NCBI GenBank assembly: GCA_003972865.1
Contig: QOAX01000292.1
Location: 1-42,837, forward strand
Direction: 5' to 3'
DNA: 42,837 nt
DNA from: Verrucomicrobiota bacterium
GTDB taxonomy: Bacteria; Verrucomicrobiota; Verrucomicrobiia; Limisphaerales; UBA1096
Both the position numbers and the translations under genes were made by a program. The notes under the pieces were generated by a model, which made no database searches, was not told where the DNA came from, and was given only the letters and a program-made list of their open reading frames with translations. Shown piece by piece: positions 11,713 to 20,801 of the stretch. The stretch's first letter is position 1. The number at the start of each line of letters is the position of its first letter.

Positions 11713-12622
11713 TTAAAGCCAAAATCAGCGCGCCAACCGGCACGGCGTCCTCGCCGAGCTTGGCCAAGCGCACGCTTGGCCTCGGTTTGATGACATCCAT
11801 TATCGAACGACCAAGCGCGGCCTCCACGCCCAAGCGCAGCGGATCGCCGATCTGCGACAACCCGCCGCCAAGGATGATTGTCGCCGGGTTGATCAGATGC
11901 ACGACGTGCGAAAAACCAAGCGCGAGGTCGCCGCACGCCTCGTCAAAAATCGCCTTGGCCCCGGCGTCGCCGTCGGCCATCGCCTTGGCCAAGTGCCTTG
12001 CCTCGCCGCCCTCACCATCGAGCCGCTTGGCCAAGGGCGAGTCGGGATTGGCGGCGGCGTACACGCGGAGCCGTCGATCCACCGCCCAGCCGGAGCAGCG
12101 CGACTCGAGCGTGTCACCCGCTGTGTTGAGCCGCACGTGGCCGATCTCCGCCTCGGTCGGCAACGCGCCGTGATAAATCAAACCGTCGATGACCAAGCCG
12201 CCGCCAATGCCGCTGCCAAGCGTGACATAAAACACCGGGCTTTGCCCCTGCCCCGCCCCGACGATCGCCTCGCCCAGCGCGGCGGTGTTGCCGTCGTTGT
12301 CGATGGCCACCGGCGCGCCGGCGGCCTGTTCGCTGAGCCAGGTGTGGAGCGGGAAATCGTCCCAGCCAGCGACTTGGTGCGAGCAGCAGGCCCGGCCGGT
12401 TTCGCGATCGAACGGCCCGCCGAAGCCGACACCGATGGCGGCAATTTGCTGGCGTTTGGCGATGTTGACCAAGGCACCGGCGATTTGCTGGCGGATGCCT
12501 TCCGCGCCCCTCGCCGGGTCGGCTACAAAGCGCTGCCGCCCGATAATCGACGCTTTGCCGTCGCCGGTGACCACTTGAATCTTCGTGCCTCCAATCTCGA
12601 TGCCAACAAAAACAGACTCCAT
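11705..12622 (-). CDS. ROK family sugar kinase / glucokinase-like protein
   Basis: A 305-residue ROK protein. The ATP-binding motif GIEIGGTKIQ is at residues 7-16, GVGFGGPFDRETG and IDNDGNTAALGE supply the sugar-site blocks, and VTLGSGIGGGLVIDG follows. After EIGHVRLN, where ROK proteins usually have a zinc-binding CxCGxxGCxE, this protein has LESRCSGWAVDRR, so most of the metal-site cysteines are missing, as in the subgroup with the CSGWA variant. There is no N-terminal helix-turn-helix, so it is a kinase rather than a NagC/XylR repressor. The start is the ATG at 12622; the longer frame to 12730 overlaps the divergent DUF3500 gene. Palindrome copies lie at 11759, 11984 and 12026, all in the LAK frame. 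The sugar is unknown. Confidence 0.88.
   Translation of the reverse strand: MESVFVGIEIGGTKIQVVTGDGKASIIGRQRFVADPARGAEGIRQQIAGALVNIAKRQQIAAIGVGFGGPFDRETGRACCSHQVAGWDDFPLHTWLSEQAAGAPVAIDNDGNTAALGEAIVGAGQGQSPVFYVTLGSGIGGGLVIDGLIYHGALPTEAEIGHVRLNTAGDTLESRCSGWAVDRRLRVYAAANPDSPLAKRLDGEGGEARHLAKAMADGDAGAKAIFDEACGDLALGFSHVVHLINPATIILGGGLSQIGDPLRLGVEAALGRSIMDVIKPRPSVRLAKLGEDAVPVGALILALNV
11759..11784. repeat. Close pair of iterated-palindrome copies
   Basis: A perfect CTTGGCCAAG at 11759-11768 is followed after six bases by a partial copy, CTTGGCC, at 11775-11781, within the 3' part of the ROK kinase gene (VRLAK segment). Confidence 0.6.
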
Positions 12623-12715
12623 GAAACCAACCGCTTTATTGCCCGAGCCGCCGACAAAGTCGAGTGGGGCATTTTGGGATTGCCATTTACTGCTGATTGG
12701 CTTCGACTTCGGCGT

Positions 12716-13762
12716 ATGCACTCCATGCACATTTTTCGATCAATCGCTTTCGGACTGACGCTGGCGTTCTCGACCAGTGCCATTGCCCACCCGGACCAAG
12801 TCGCTGCGGCAGACATGGCCAACGCGGCCAACGCCTTCCTCGCGACACTCAAGCCGGAGCAGAAGGACAAGGCGACGTTCAAGCTCGATGACGCCAACCG
12901 CACTCGCTGGCACTTTGTCCCGACCGAGATGCACCCGCGCCACGGGCTGTCGTTCCGCGAGATGCAGCAGGATCAGCAGCACATGGCCTACGCGCTTTTG
13001 GCCTCGGTGTTGAGCGCCCGTGGCGTGCAAAAAACAGCACAGATCATGAGCCTCGAGCAGATTCTGCACGATGCCAACCCTAAGGGCCGATTTGCCCGCG
13101 ACCCGAAGTGGTACTTCGTCAGCATCTTCGGCAAGCCAAGTGTCAAAGGCACCTGGGGCTGGCGCTTCGAGGGGCACCACTTGTCGCTGAGTTTCACCGT
13201 GGTCGATGGCCATATCGGCGGATTGACGCCGGCCTTTTTCGGCACGAACCCCGGCACGGTTCTCGATGGCCCACGCAAAGGTTTGCAGGTGCTTGCTGCC
13301 GAGGAAAACACCGCACGGGCCCTGATCAAGTCGCTCGATGCTGAGCAGCGCAAAGTCGCCATCATCGCCGACAAAGCCCCGTCGGACATCATCACTAAGG
13401 CCGACCGCAAAGCCAGACGACTCGAGCCGCTTGGCTTGGCCGCGTCGGAGATGAACAAAAAACAGGCCGACCAGCTTCTGCGGCTCATCGAGGAATACCT
13501 CCGCAACTACCGCCCCGACTTGGCCGATGCGGGGGTCACACATTTCGAGGAGGTCAACCTCAGTAAGATTCACTTTGCATGGGCCGGTTCGCTCGAGCCA
13601 CGGCAGGGGCACTACTACCGTATCCAAGCGCCGGACTTCCTGATCGAGTACGACAACACGCAGAACGACGCCAACCACGTCCACTGTGTTTCGCGCGACT
13701 TAAAGCATGATTTCGGCGAAGACCTGCTCCGGCAGCACTACGAGCGGCACCACAAAAAGTAG
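12716..13762 (+). CDS. DUF3500 domain-containing exported protein
   Basis: A protein of about 348 residues with a signal peptide (HIFRSIAFGLTLAFSTSAIA) and a DUF3500 body. WHFVPTEMHPRHGLSF, MSLEQILHD and GTWGWRFEGHHLSLSF are characteristic blocks of that family, whose function is unknown. It is a family found widely in bacteria including Verrucomicrobia and Planctomycetes. HHLSLSF near the centre and the conserved C-terminal HVHCVSRDLKHDFGEDLL could form a metal or ligand site, but I cannot assign one. The start is the ATG at 12716 or the one at 12725. The open frame continues far upstream, but only as antisense to the ROK kinase gene, so that part is rejected. It is divergent from the kinase, with a gap of about 93 bp. 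Confidence 0.87.
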   Translation: MHSMHIFRSIAFGLTLAFSTSAIAHPDQVAAADMANAANAFLATLKPEQKDKATFKLDDANRTRWHFVPTEMHPRHGLSFREMQQDQQHMAYALLASVLSARGVQKTAQIMSLEQILHDANPKGRFARDPKWYFVSIFGKPSVKGTWGWRFEGHHLSLSFTVVDGHIGGLTPAFFGTNPGTVLDGPRKGLQVLAAEENTARALIKSLDAEQRKVAIIADKAPSDIITKADRKARRLEPLGLAASEMNKKQADQLLRLIEEYLRNYRPDLADAGVTHFEEVNLSKIHFAWAGSLEPRQGHYYRIQAPDFLIEYDNTQNDANHVHCVSRDLKHDFGEDLLRQHYERHHKK

Positions 13763-13810
13763 GCTGCTTTTTTCACAACAACCTTTCGCAAGGCCGGCGG
13801 TGCGGGTAAC

Positions 13811-15040
13811 GTGCCCCGGCCTTGGCCTTGCCTCAGGCGCTTGGCCAAGTGCAAAACTGTTTTGAGCGACTCACCGAGCACAACTGCAAAAGAGGAAATC
13901 ACCCGGCCGGAGGTCGGCCAACGGGTCACGGTGCACATCGACGATGTTGCCTTCGGCGGCGAGGGTGTCGGGCGCGTGGATGGGTTCGTTGTGTTTGTGC
14001 CACTGGTGATCGAGGGCGAGACGGTCGAGGCCGAGATCACCGAGGTGAAGAAAAGTTTCGCGCGCGCCAACCTCGTCAAAGTCGTCGAGTCGGCGGAAAG
14101 TCGCGTCGAGCCTGAGTGCAGCTATTTCGGTGACTGCGGCGGCTGCCAGTACCAGCACATAGCGTACGAGGCGCAGTTGGCGATGAAGCAGAAACAGATC
14201 ACGGCGCTGTTCGAGCGCATCGGCGGTTTTTCGGAGAGCAAAGTTGCGCCGGTCGTCGCCTGCCCGCAGCCGTACAACTATCGCAACCGCATCCTCATTC
14301 GCAGCCAGTGGAACGGGAAAGCGAAGAAGCTGCTGGTCGGTTTCCGCAAACGCAACTCGCACTGGGTCGTCGAGATTGATGAATGCAAAATCGCCGAGCC
14401 GGCGTTGAACGCGCAGATCCCCGAGGTCCGCAACAACCCGCCGAGCAGGGGCGGCGTGAAGGTGAACCTGCGCGTGGCCCCGGAGGACTGGGTGGTGCCG
14501 GATCACTCCTTTTTTCAAACCAACTACTTCATGCTGCCGCGGATGGTCGAGGTGGTGCGCAAGATTTTTCAATCGAGCGGCTCGGACTATCTCATCGACG
14601 CCTATTGCGGCGTCGGGTTCTTGGGGATCGAGTTGGCGAGCCTGGCCAAGCGCTACGCCGGCGTGGAATACGACCACCGTGCCATCCTCGCCGCCCGCGA
14701 AAACGCCGCCAAATTCGGCGGCGACAACGGCGAATTCGTCGAGGGCCGCACCGAGCATCTGTTGCCGGAGCTTTTGGCCAAGTTCGAGGCCGGCAACACC
14801 ACCGTCATTCTCGATCCGCCCCGCAAAGGCTGCGTACCGACGGCGATCGGGCAATTACGCGAAATCAGGCCGACGCAGATTATTTATGTCTCGTGCCACC
14901 CCGCCACGCTGGCACGGGATTTGAACGCTCTCTGTGCCGATGGGGTCTATCGTCTGAAGCAGGTCGTTCCGCTCGACATGTTTCCCCACACCCAGCACGT
15001 GGAGTGCGTGACCGACCTGCGGCTCAACTCCAGCACGTGA
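13811..15040 (+). CDS. rlmD: 23S rRNA (uracil-5-)-methyltransferase, RumA/RlmD-like
   Basis: A SAM-dependent m5U methyltransferase of 409 residues. It begins with a TRAM RNA-binding domain (about 31-95), then iron-sulfur cysteines C103, C109 and C112 in CSYFGDCGGCQYQ with a fourth in DECKIAEP. A Rossmann domain follows with DAYCGVGFLGIELAS, then ILDPPRKGC, and the catalytic Cys in YVSCHPATLARDL. The Fe-S cluster is typical of RumA/RlmD proteins. TrmA or RlmC cannot be excluded from sequence alone. The GTG at 13811 gives the longest product, but its first 17 residues include a palindrome copy (LAKCK, 13840) and look non-native; TTG at 13862 would start just before the TRAM domain. It lies 48 bp downstream of the DUF3500 gene. 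Confidence 0.88.
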   Translation: MPRPWPCLRRLAKCKTVLSDSPSTTAKEEITRPEVGQRVTVHIDDVAFGGEGVGRVDGFVVFVPLVIEGETVEAEITEVKKSFARANLVKVVESAESRVEPECSYFGDCGGCQYQHIAYEAQLAMKQKQITALFERIGGFSESKVAPVVACPQPYNYRNRILIRSQWNGKAKKLLVGFRKRNSHWVVEIDECKIAEPALNAQIPEVRNNPPSRGGVKVNLRVAPEDWVVPDHSFFQTNYFMLPRMVEVVRKIFQSSGSDYLIDAYCGVGFLGIELASLAKRYAGVEYDHRAILAARENAAKFGGDNGEFVEGRTEHLLPELLAKFEAGNTTVILDPPRKGCVPTAIGQLREIRPTQIIYVSCHPATLARDLNALCADGVYRLKQVVPLDMFPHTQHVECVTDLRLNSST

Positions 15041-15125
15041 ACCGGCAGCACAGAGAACCATCCCGCCAAAACCGGTCTTGCAAAGGATGGGCGGGTTGGT
15101 TTCAACTGTCGCCGCAACCGAGTCA

Positions 15126-18100
15126 ATGGCAGAACATAGCAACCCGCTGAAGTCATTTACTGCAACCCGCCTCCCCTGGGCCGTCGCCCTGGGCGCGGTG
15201 GTGCTGTACCTCGCCACGCTGCACTCGTGGATCAGTTTTGCGAGCCTGCCCGCCGTGTCGGACGTCGGGGGGTGGAACGACCGGCCGCAGTCCGGGGCTC
15301 CTCTCTTGTATCTGCTCACGCTGCCGCTGCGAGTGCTGCCGGCCTCGGTGGTGCCGACGGCGATGAACGCCCTCGCCGCACTGTTCGGGGCGTTGACACT
15401 GGCGCTGCTCGCGCGCTCGGTGGTGCTGCTCCCGCACGACCGCACCAGAGAGCAACGGCAACGCGAGCAAAGCGCGCACTCGCTCCTGAGCCTGCGCAGC
15501 AACTGGGTGCCCGCACTGTTTGCGGCACTGGTGTGCGGCCTGCAGCTGAGTTTCTGGCAACACGCCACGGCCGGCACCGGCGAGATGCTTAACGTGTTGT
15601 TGTTCGCCCTTGTCATCCGTTGCCTGCTCGAGTACCGGATCGACCACAAGACCCAGTGGCTGACCCGTGCCGTGCTCGTGTACGCGGTCGGCATCACGAA
15701 CAACTGGGGCATGGTGGGATTCCTGCCGATGTTCTGTGTCGCCCTGCTCTGGACGGCCCGCATGCGGTTGTTCCAGGAGGGCCTGCCGCTGAAACTGGCG
15801 CTGAACGCCCTGGCCGGCTTGTCGCTCTATTTGTTGCTGCCAGTGATCGCCGTGATATTCGGCAGCGGGGAGACCTTCGCGGACGTGTTGATGGAAAACC
15901 TTGGGTTGCAGAAGTCGTTTCTCGGGAGCCTGTTCAGCCAGCGGCTGATGGTGTTGGTGATGGCCTCCACGGCGATCCTGCCGCTGCTGCTGGTGAGCAT
16001 TCGTTGGCCCGCGAATTTTGGCGACACAAACGCCGCCGCCTCGGCGATTACGACCGGCCTCCTCCGGTTGGTGCATTTTCTATTCCTCGCAGTTTGCGTT
16101 TATGTGGCCTTCGACCACGTGGTCAGCCCGCGCAAACTGGTCAACCTGCCGCAGGTCACCGGAATCGGCGCACCGTTCCTGACGTTTTACTATCTTGGCG
16201 CGCTGAGCATCGGGTATTTTATGGGTTACCTGCTGCTGCTGTCCGGCAAGGAAGAGGCCCGGCAATGGCGCAAGCCGTCCGAGCTGGGCAAGGCGCTGAA
16301 TCGGGGGCTGCATATCGGGCTGCAGATTGGCGCCCTAGTGGTCATCGCAATGCTGGCTTGGCGGAATTTGGGAACCATCGCCGTCAACAACAAAAACGAC
16401 GTGGCCGGTACCTACGCAAAATGGCTGGCCGGCAATCTGCCCGACGGGAAAGCCATCCTGTTCACTGACAACGACATGAGCCCGCAAAGCCAGCTCCTGC
16501 GGGCGGAGTTGGCACGGTCCGATGCCGGCGGGCAAACCTTGCTGGTACAGACGCACAAATTGGCGTCCCCCGATTATCAATTGCGCTTGGCCAAGCGCGA
16601 CAACCCGCTTTGGCCACTCCCGCCGAAAGAGGTGCATGAGGCCAAGCGCATCGATCAGTTGCAGATTCTGACCATGCTCAATGACGTTAGCGACACCACG
16701 CCGATCTACTATCTGCACCCCAGTTTCGGATACTTCTTTGAGCAGTTTTACCTGAGTCCCGAGAAAGGGATTTTCCGACTGATGCCCTACCCCTCCGGGG
16801 CCGACACGCTGGACAAGCCGCCCCTGACCAGCGGGCAGGTCACGGCCAACACAACCCTTGCCGAGACCATCTGGGATCAGTTCAACGACTTCCCCGAGAA
16901 AAGCGAACATCTATGGAAGAATCAGTTTCTCGACTCGTTGATCATCATGGGTTGGCTCTCCCGAAACCTGAACCACCGGGGAGTGAACCTCGCCCGAAAC
17001 AACCAGTCGGAGGCCGCTGAAAAACTCTTACTCGCCGCCTGCAAACTTTACGAGGGAAGCCGAAATGGCAACGTGATCGCCCAGGCCAATCTGCGACAAT
17101 TCAATCCCAAGGCCGACTACGAATTTGATGAAGAACTGGATCTGCTGATCGGGGAGGATCGACTCCTGGCCCTGTCGCGAATCGACAGCACACTGAAGTC
17201 ATACGGCCCGTTCGACCTAGCGCAGGCCTGCTTCCAGCTTGGCCAAAACTTCGCGCGAAAAACCCAGATTCGCCAGGCCTACCACGAACTGACGCGAGCC
17301 GCCGAACTCGCGAAAACCCTGCCCGACCCCGTCTTTTTCATTGCGGACATGTTTGTGTCGTACGGGCTTCCCGAAAAGGCGAAACTCTTCATCGAGCGGC
17401 TCGCGACAATGAACGAGGCAAACCCGTTTACGCCTGACCAGCAAATCAAGTTGATCCGGCTCAAGGCAGGTTTGTTGCTGGCCAATTCCGGGCCCGCTGA
17501 AGCCGAAAAATATTTGGTCAACCAGTTGAAGCCGCACATGAATTCCATCCCGGGCCTCCACACCTTGCTGGCTTTTCACCTGGATCACGACCAGAACGCG
17601 AAAGCCCTGGCACTGCTGGACAATTGGCTCAAGGATTACCCGGATGACTTGGCCACACTGACCGACAAAGGCCAGTTGCTCTCCAGATTGAAACGCTACG
17701 ACGAAGCGGTTGCGGTGTACGAGTCAGCCATCAAGCAGGCCAGCTCGCAGGAAGAATCCAACCTGATTTCGTTGATCGCCGCCGCCTGCACCGAAAAGGG
17801 CGATTTTGAGTCGGCGTTGGAACACATCAACAACGCCATCGACCGAACCGGCGCGGACAACTTCAAGTTCCAGAAAGCCACCATTTACATGAAGATGGAA
17901 CAGCACGGGGAAGCCATCGACCTGTTTAACGACCTTCTCGATGACAACCCCAACCATGAGGAAATCCTGCTCAACCGCGCCGAGTCGCACATGGTTCTCA
18001 AGCAATACGCCGAGGCCAAGGAGGACTTCTCCACGCTGCAGTCATTCGCCCCCAACGACCCGCGCAACTACTACCGCTTCGCCCAGATCGCCGAGGCCCA

Positions 18101-18230
18101 AAACCAGATCGCCGAGGAGCTGAAAAACTACACTCTGTTCCTGGAGTACGTTGATCCCGAGTCTGTCCCGGCGGAGGAGTTGCAGCGGGTGCAAATCCGG
18201 GTGAAACAACTGCAGGACGACACGCCGTGA
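15126..18230 (+). CDS. Polytopic membrane protein with DUF2723-like N-terminus and C-terminal TPR repeats
   Basis: An inner-membrane protein of about 1034 residues. The N-terminal 440 or so residues have roughly ten hydrophobic segments. LHSWISFASLPAVSDVGGW, QSGAPLLYLL and FWQHATAGTGEMLNVLLFAL are of the DUF2723 type (a C-type glycosyltransferase fold related to protein O-mannosyltransferases). A soluble region then leads into a TPR solenoid from about residue 600, for example DLATLTDKGQLLSRLKRYDE and NHEEILLNRAESHMVLKQYA. TPR arrays bind proteins, so the protein probably couples lipid-linked sugar transfer to a partner. ATG at 15126 (MAEHSNPLK) is preferred to TTG at 15078. Its stop overlaps the next gene by 4 bases (GTGA), implying coupling to the glycosyltransferase. 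A palindrome copy at 16586 encodes LAKRD. Confidence 0.8.
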   Translation: MAEHSNPLKSFTATRLPWAVALGAVVLYLATLHSWISFASLPAVSDVGGWNDRPQSGAPLLYLLTLPLRVLPASVVPTAMNALAALFGALTLALLARSVVLLPHDRTREQRQREQSAHSLLSLRSNWVPALFAALVCGLQLSFWQHATAGTGEMLNVLLFALVIRCLLEYRIDHKTQWLTRAVLVYAVGITNNWGMVGFLPMFCVALLWTARMRLFQEGLPLKLALNALAGLSLYLLLPVIAVIFGSGETFADVLMENLGLQKSFLGSLFSQRLMVLVMASTAILPLLLVSIRWPANFGDTNAAASAITTGLLRLVHFLFLAVCVYVAFDHVVSPRKLVNLPQVTGIGAPFLTFYYLGALSIGYFMGYLLLLSGKEEARQWRKPSELGKALNRGLHIGLQIGALVVIAMLAWRNLGTIAVNNKNDVAGTYAKWLAGNLPDGKAILFTDNDMSPQSQLLRAELARSDAGGQTLLVQTHKLASPDYQLRLAKRDNPLWPLPPKEVHEAKRIDQLQILTMLNDVSDTTPIYYLHPSFGYFFEQFYLSPEKGIFRLMPYPSGADTLDKPPLTSGQVTANTTLAETIWDQFNDFPEKSEHLWKNQFLDSLIIMGWLSRNLNHRGVNLARNNQSEAAEKLLLAACKLYEGSRNGNVIAQANLRQFNPKADYEFDEELDLLIGEDRLLALSRIDSTLKSYGPFDLAQACFQLGQNFARKTQIRQAYHELTRAAELAKTLPDPVFFIADMFVSYGLPEKAKLFIERLATMNEANPFTPDQQIKLIRLKAGLLLANSGPAEAEKYLVNQLKPHMNSIPGLHTLLAFHLDHDQNAKALALLDNWLKDYPDDLATLTDKGQLLSRLKRYDEAVAVYESAIKQASSQEESNLISLIAAACTEKGDFESALEHINNAIDRTGADNFKFQKATIYMKMEQHGEAIDLFNDLLDDNPNHEEILLNRAESHMVLKQYAEAKEDFSTLQSFAPNDPRNYYRFAQIAEAQNQIAEELKNYTLFLEYVDPESVPAEELQRVQIRVKQLQDDTP

Positions 18231-19387
18231 CCCCCATGCGCGTGGCGCATGTCATCACCCGTCTCATCATCGGTGGCGCGCAGGAAAACACCGTCGCGAC
18301 TGTCCTTGGCCTGCAGGAAAAGCCGGACGTCGATGTCCGGCTTTACTGCGGCCCCACCATCGGCCCCGAGGGTTCACTCGAGCCGCTCGTTGAAAACGTC
18401 GACGGACTGTTTCACCGCGTCCCCAAACTCATCCGGCCCATCCGGCCGCTGAGCGACTATCTTGCCTACCGGCAACTCAAGCGCGGGTTCGAGTCGTTCC
18501 GGCCGGACATCGTGCACACGCACAGCGGCAAAGCCGGCTTCATCGGGCGCTTGGCCGCCTGGCGCGCCGGCGTGCCAAAAATCATCCACTCGATTCACGG
18601 CCCATCGTTTGGCCCGTTTCAGGGGCGCCTGGCCAACGGCCTGTTCCGCAGCGCCGAGCGATTGGCCGGACGAATGACCGAACATTTCGTCACCGTCGCC
18701 GACGCCATGCGCGACCAGTACCTCGCCGCCGGCATCGGCCAGGCGGACGGCTACACGCGCATCCCGAGCGGCTTCGACCTCGAGCCGTTTTTGCGGGCCG
18801 AAAACTCACCGAAACTCCGCCAGCGGCTTGGCCTGTCGCCGGGCGACTTCGTCGTCGGCAAGATTGCCCGGCTCTTCGAGTTGAAGGGGCACGACGACCT
18901 GTTCGCCATCGCGCCGAGCCTGGCCAGGCGTATCCCGAACATCCGCTTCCTGCTCGTCGGCGACGGCGTGTGGCGAGGCCGGTTCGAGCGCCTGGCCAAG
19001 CAGATCGGCTGCGGGCAAAACTTCGTCTTCACCGGCCTCGTGCCGCCGTCCGAAATCCCGTCGCTCGTCGGCGTGATGGATGCGCTCGTGCACCTCTCCC
19101 GCCGCGAAGGCCTGCCGCGCGCCCTGCCCCAGGCCATGGCCGCCGCCAAGCCGGTCGTGGCCTACGATTGCGACGGCGCGGGCGAAGTCTGTCTCGATGA
19201 AAAAACCGCCTACCTCATCGCGCCGGGCGACCTGGCCAAGCTGGAGGAGTGCCTGGCCAAGCTGGCCGGGGACGCGGCGTCGCGAACCGCGCTTGGCCAA
19301 GCGGGCCGGGCGCTCGTAAAGGAAGAGTTCACCGTCGAGCAACTCGTCGAGCGGCAGTACGAACTTTATAAACGGTTGCTCGCCTGA
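18227..19387 (+). CDS. Glycosyltransferase family 4 (GT-B) protein
   Basis: A retaining GT-B glycosyltransferase of 383-386 residues. The N-terminal RVAHVITRLIIGGAQENT and HTHSGKAGFIGRLAAWRAG form the acceptor half; VGKIARLFELKGHDDL, FVFTGLVPPSEIPSL and REGLPRALPQAMA form the donor half. In the usual EX7E motif the first Glu is present but the second is replaced by Gln (EGLPRALPQ), a variant common in this subgroup. It probably transfers a sugar from a nucleotide donor to a polysaccharide or lipid-linked glycan. GTG at 18227 overlaps the upstream stop by 4 bases; ATG at 18236 is the alternative. Clustered near-copies of the palindrome occur at the 3' end (about 19231-19301, with one perfect copy at 19292 encoding ALGQA). 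Confidence 0.92.
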   Translation: MTPMRVAHVITRLIIGGAQENTVATVLGLQEKPDVDVRLYCGPTIGPEGSLEPLVENVDGLFHRVPKLIRPIRPLSDYLAYRQLKRGFESFRPDIVHTHSGKAGFIGRLAAWRAGVPKIIHSIHGPSFGPFQGRLANGLFRSAERLAGRMTEHFVTVADAMRDQYLAAGIGQADGYTRIPSGFDLEPFLRAENSPKLRQRLGLSPGDFVVGKIARLFELKGHDDLFAIAPSLARRIPNIRFLLVGDGVWRGRFERLAKQIGCGQNFVFTGLVPPSEIPSLVGVMDALVHLSRREGLPRALPQAMAAAKPVVAYDCDGAGEVCLDEKTAYLIAPGDLAKLEECLAKLAGDAASRTALGQAGRALVKEEFTVEQLVERQYELYKRLLA

Positions 19388-19391
19388 GCAG

Positions 19392-20801
19392 TCAGGCTAG
19401 GATGGAGCTGATGTGGCGGGGCTCGCGCTTGGCTGGGCCGAGTCGGCCCTTGGCACCCACGGCGCTGAGCATTGTGTTGTACACATCGAGCCCCTCGGCA
19501 CCGACGTCCACGATGCCGGACTTGAACCGGCCGTTGGCGCCGGTGATCGCGTGGAACACGCCGGAGAGTTCGCGCTTGGAGTCGTTGTGCCGGCCGTCGC
19601 CCGACTCGGTGGAGATGGTGATCATCGAGTTCTCGAGGATCGACCGGCCGTTGGCCTCCTTCTGCTCATCGAGCCGGTGCAGGAAATAGGCAACCTCGCG
19701 CATCTTCATGTGGGCATGGGCGCGGAGTTGGGTGTTCTTTTTCTTCTCGTTGAACTTGTGCCACCACTCGTGGCTGCATCCCTTGTCAGCGGTGGCGTTG
19801 TGCTGGGTTGCGTCGTCGAAATGGAAAACTTTCCGCCCGCCGTATTCGTAGTCGCCGGTCAGCCGAATCCGCTCGCCGGCGGCGAGGAAGGTCAGCGAGC
19901 CGAACCGCACACGATCCATCTGGATGGCCAGTGCGTACAGGTCGGCCATCAGGCGCCACTCGATGGTGAGTTCCTCGAGCGTGATATCGATGCCCATGCC
20001 GCCGGGGTCGGCCGGCCCGCCGTGGGCGACCTTCGAGCGCGGCGGCAGCGCTGGTGCACCGGGGAGTTTCTTTTTCATCTCGAACGCGCGCTGCTCAAAC
20101 TCGCGGATGCGCTCGAGGTGCTCGGTGACACGGGCCTTGGACGCCGTCCCCAGCGGGGAGTTGGCGCCGGTGTAAAACTTGTACTGATCTACGACCGTAT
20201 CGAGCACGCTGCGCTTGAGACGCTGCTTGCGGGCATCGCCACTGGCCCCGACGGACACCATGCCGAACACGCGGTCAAACAGGTCGCGTGGTTTCTCCTG
20301 CATCGTCCCGGCAACGGTGCCGTCGGCGTTGTAGCTGTGCAGGTAACGCCCGACGCGGCTCCGGCGGAAGTACGTTCCGCCAATGAGCGTCGGCACCATG
20401 CCGGCCGGCATGCCGTTGGGATAAAAAGTTTTGCGAACGACCTGGTCGATGGAGGGGCCACCGGCCTTGGCTTCACCCCCAGCCGGCATGGCCGTGAACG
20501 AACCGGTCGCGCCGTCGTAATGGGCGTTGATGCCGCTGACATCGCACCGCACCTGGTCGACCTTGCGCATGATGAGCAGCTTGTCGCGGAGTGGCTTGAG
20601 CGGCTCGAGCACGCCGCCGATTCCCTCCGTTTGCAGCGGAGCCGGAATGCCCAGCCCAAAGAACACGTTGAACGCCCGTACCGGCACGGCCTTGGCTCCG
20701 GCTGCCACGGCACTCGTACCGGCCATCTCCTCAAGGAGTGGCAGGCCAATCGTGATGCCGCCCAATCCCTTGAGCACGGTTCGCCTGTTTATCCTGTTCA
20801 T
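19392..20801 (-). CDS. DUF1552 domain-containing secreted protein (Tat signal)
   Basis: A 469-residue DUF1552 protein, related in fold and gene context to DUF1501. RRTVLKG at residues 6-12 is a twin-arginine export motif. Family segments include FNVFFGLGIPAPL, INAHYDGATGSFT, TISTESGDGRHNDSKRELSG and a C-terminal LDVYNTMLSAVGAKGRLG. Its ATG overlaps the stop of the DUF1592 gene by one base (TGATG), so the two are translated together. This pairing is widespread in Planctomycetes, Verrucomicrobia and Myxococcota, with unknown function. The gene ends 4 bases from the convergent glycosyltransferase stop. It contains no perfect copy of the iterated palindrome. Confidence 0.93.
   Translation of the reverse strand: MNRINRRTVLKGLGGITIGLPLLEEMAGTSAVAAGAKAVPVRAFNVFFGLGIPAPLQTEGIGGVLEPLKPLRDKLLIMRKVDQVRCDVSGINAHYDGATGSFTAMPAGGEAKAGGPSIDQVVRKTFYPNGMPAGMVPTLIGGTYFRRSRVGRYLHSYNADGTVAGTMQEKPRDLFDRVFGMVSVGASGDARKQRLKRSVLDTVVDQYKFYTGANSPLGTASKARVTEHLERIREFEQRAFEMKKKLPGAPALPPRSKVAHGGPADPGGMGIDITLEELTIEWRLMADLYALAIQMDRVRFGSLTFLAAGERIRLTGDYEYGGRKVFHFDDATQHNATADKGCSHEWWHKFNEKKKNTQLRAHAHMKMREVAYFLHRLDEQKEANGRSILENSMITISTESGDGRHNDSKRELSGVFHAITGANGRFKSGIVDVGAEGLDVYNTMLSAVGAKGRLGPAKREPRHISSILA

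Noticed and set aside
11897..12715. Long upstream extension of the DUF3500 reading frame
   Set aside because: It is antisense to the well-conserved ROK kinase and has no family match; the signal peptide begins at 12716-12725.
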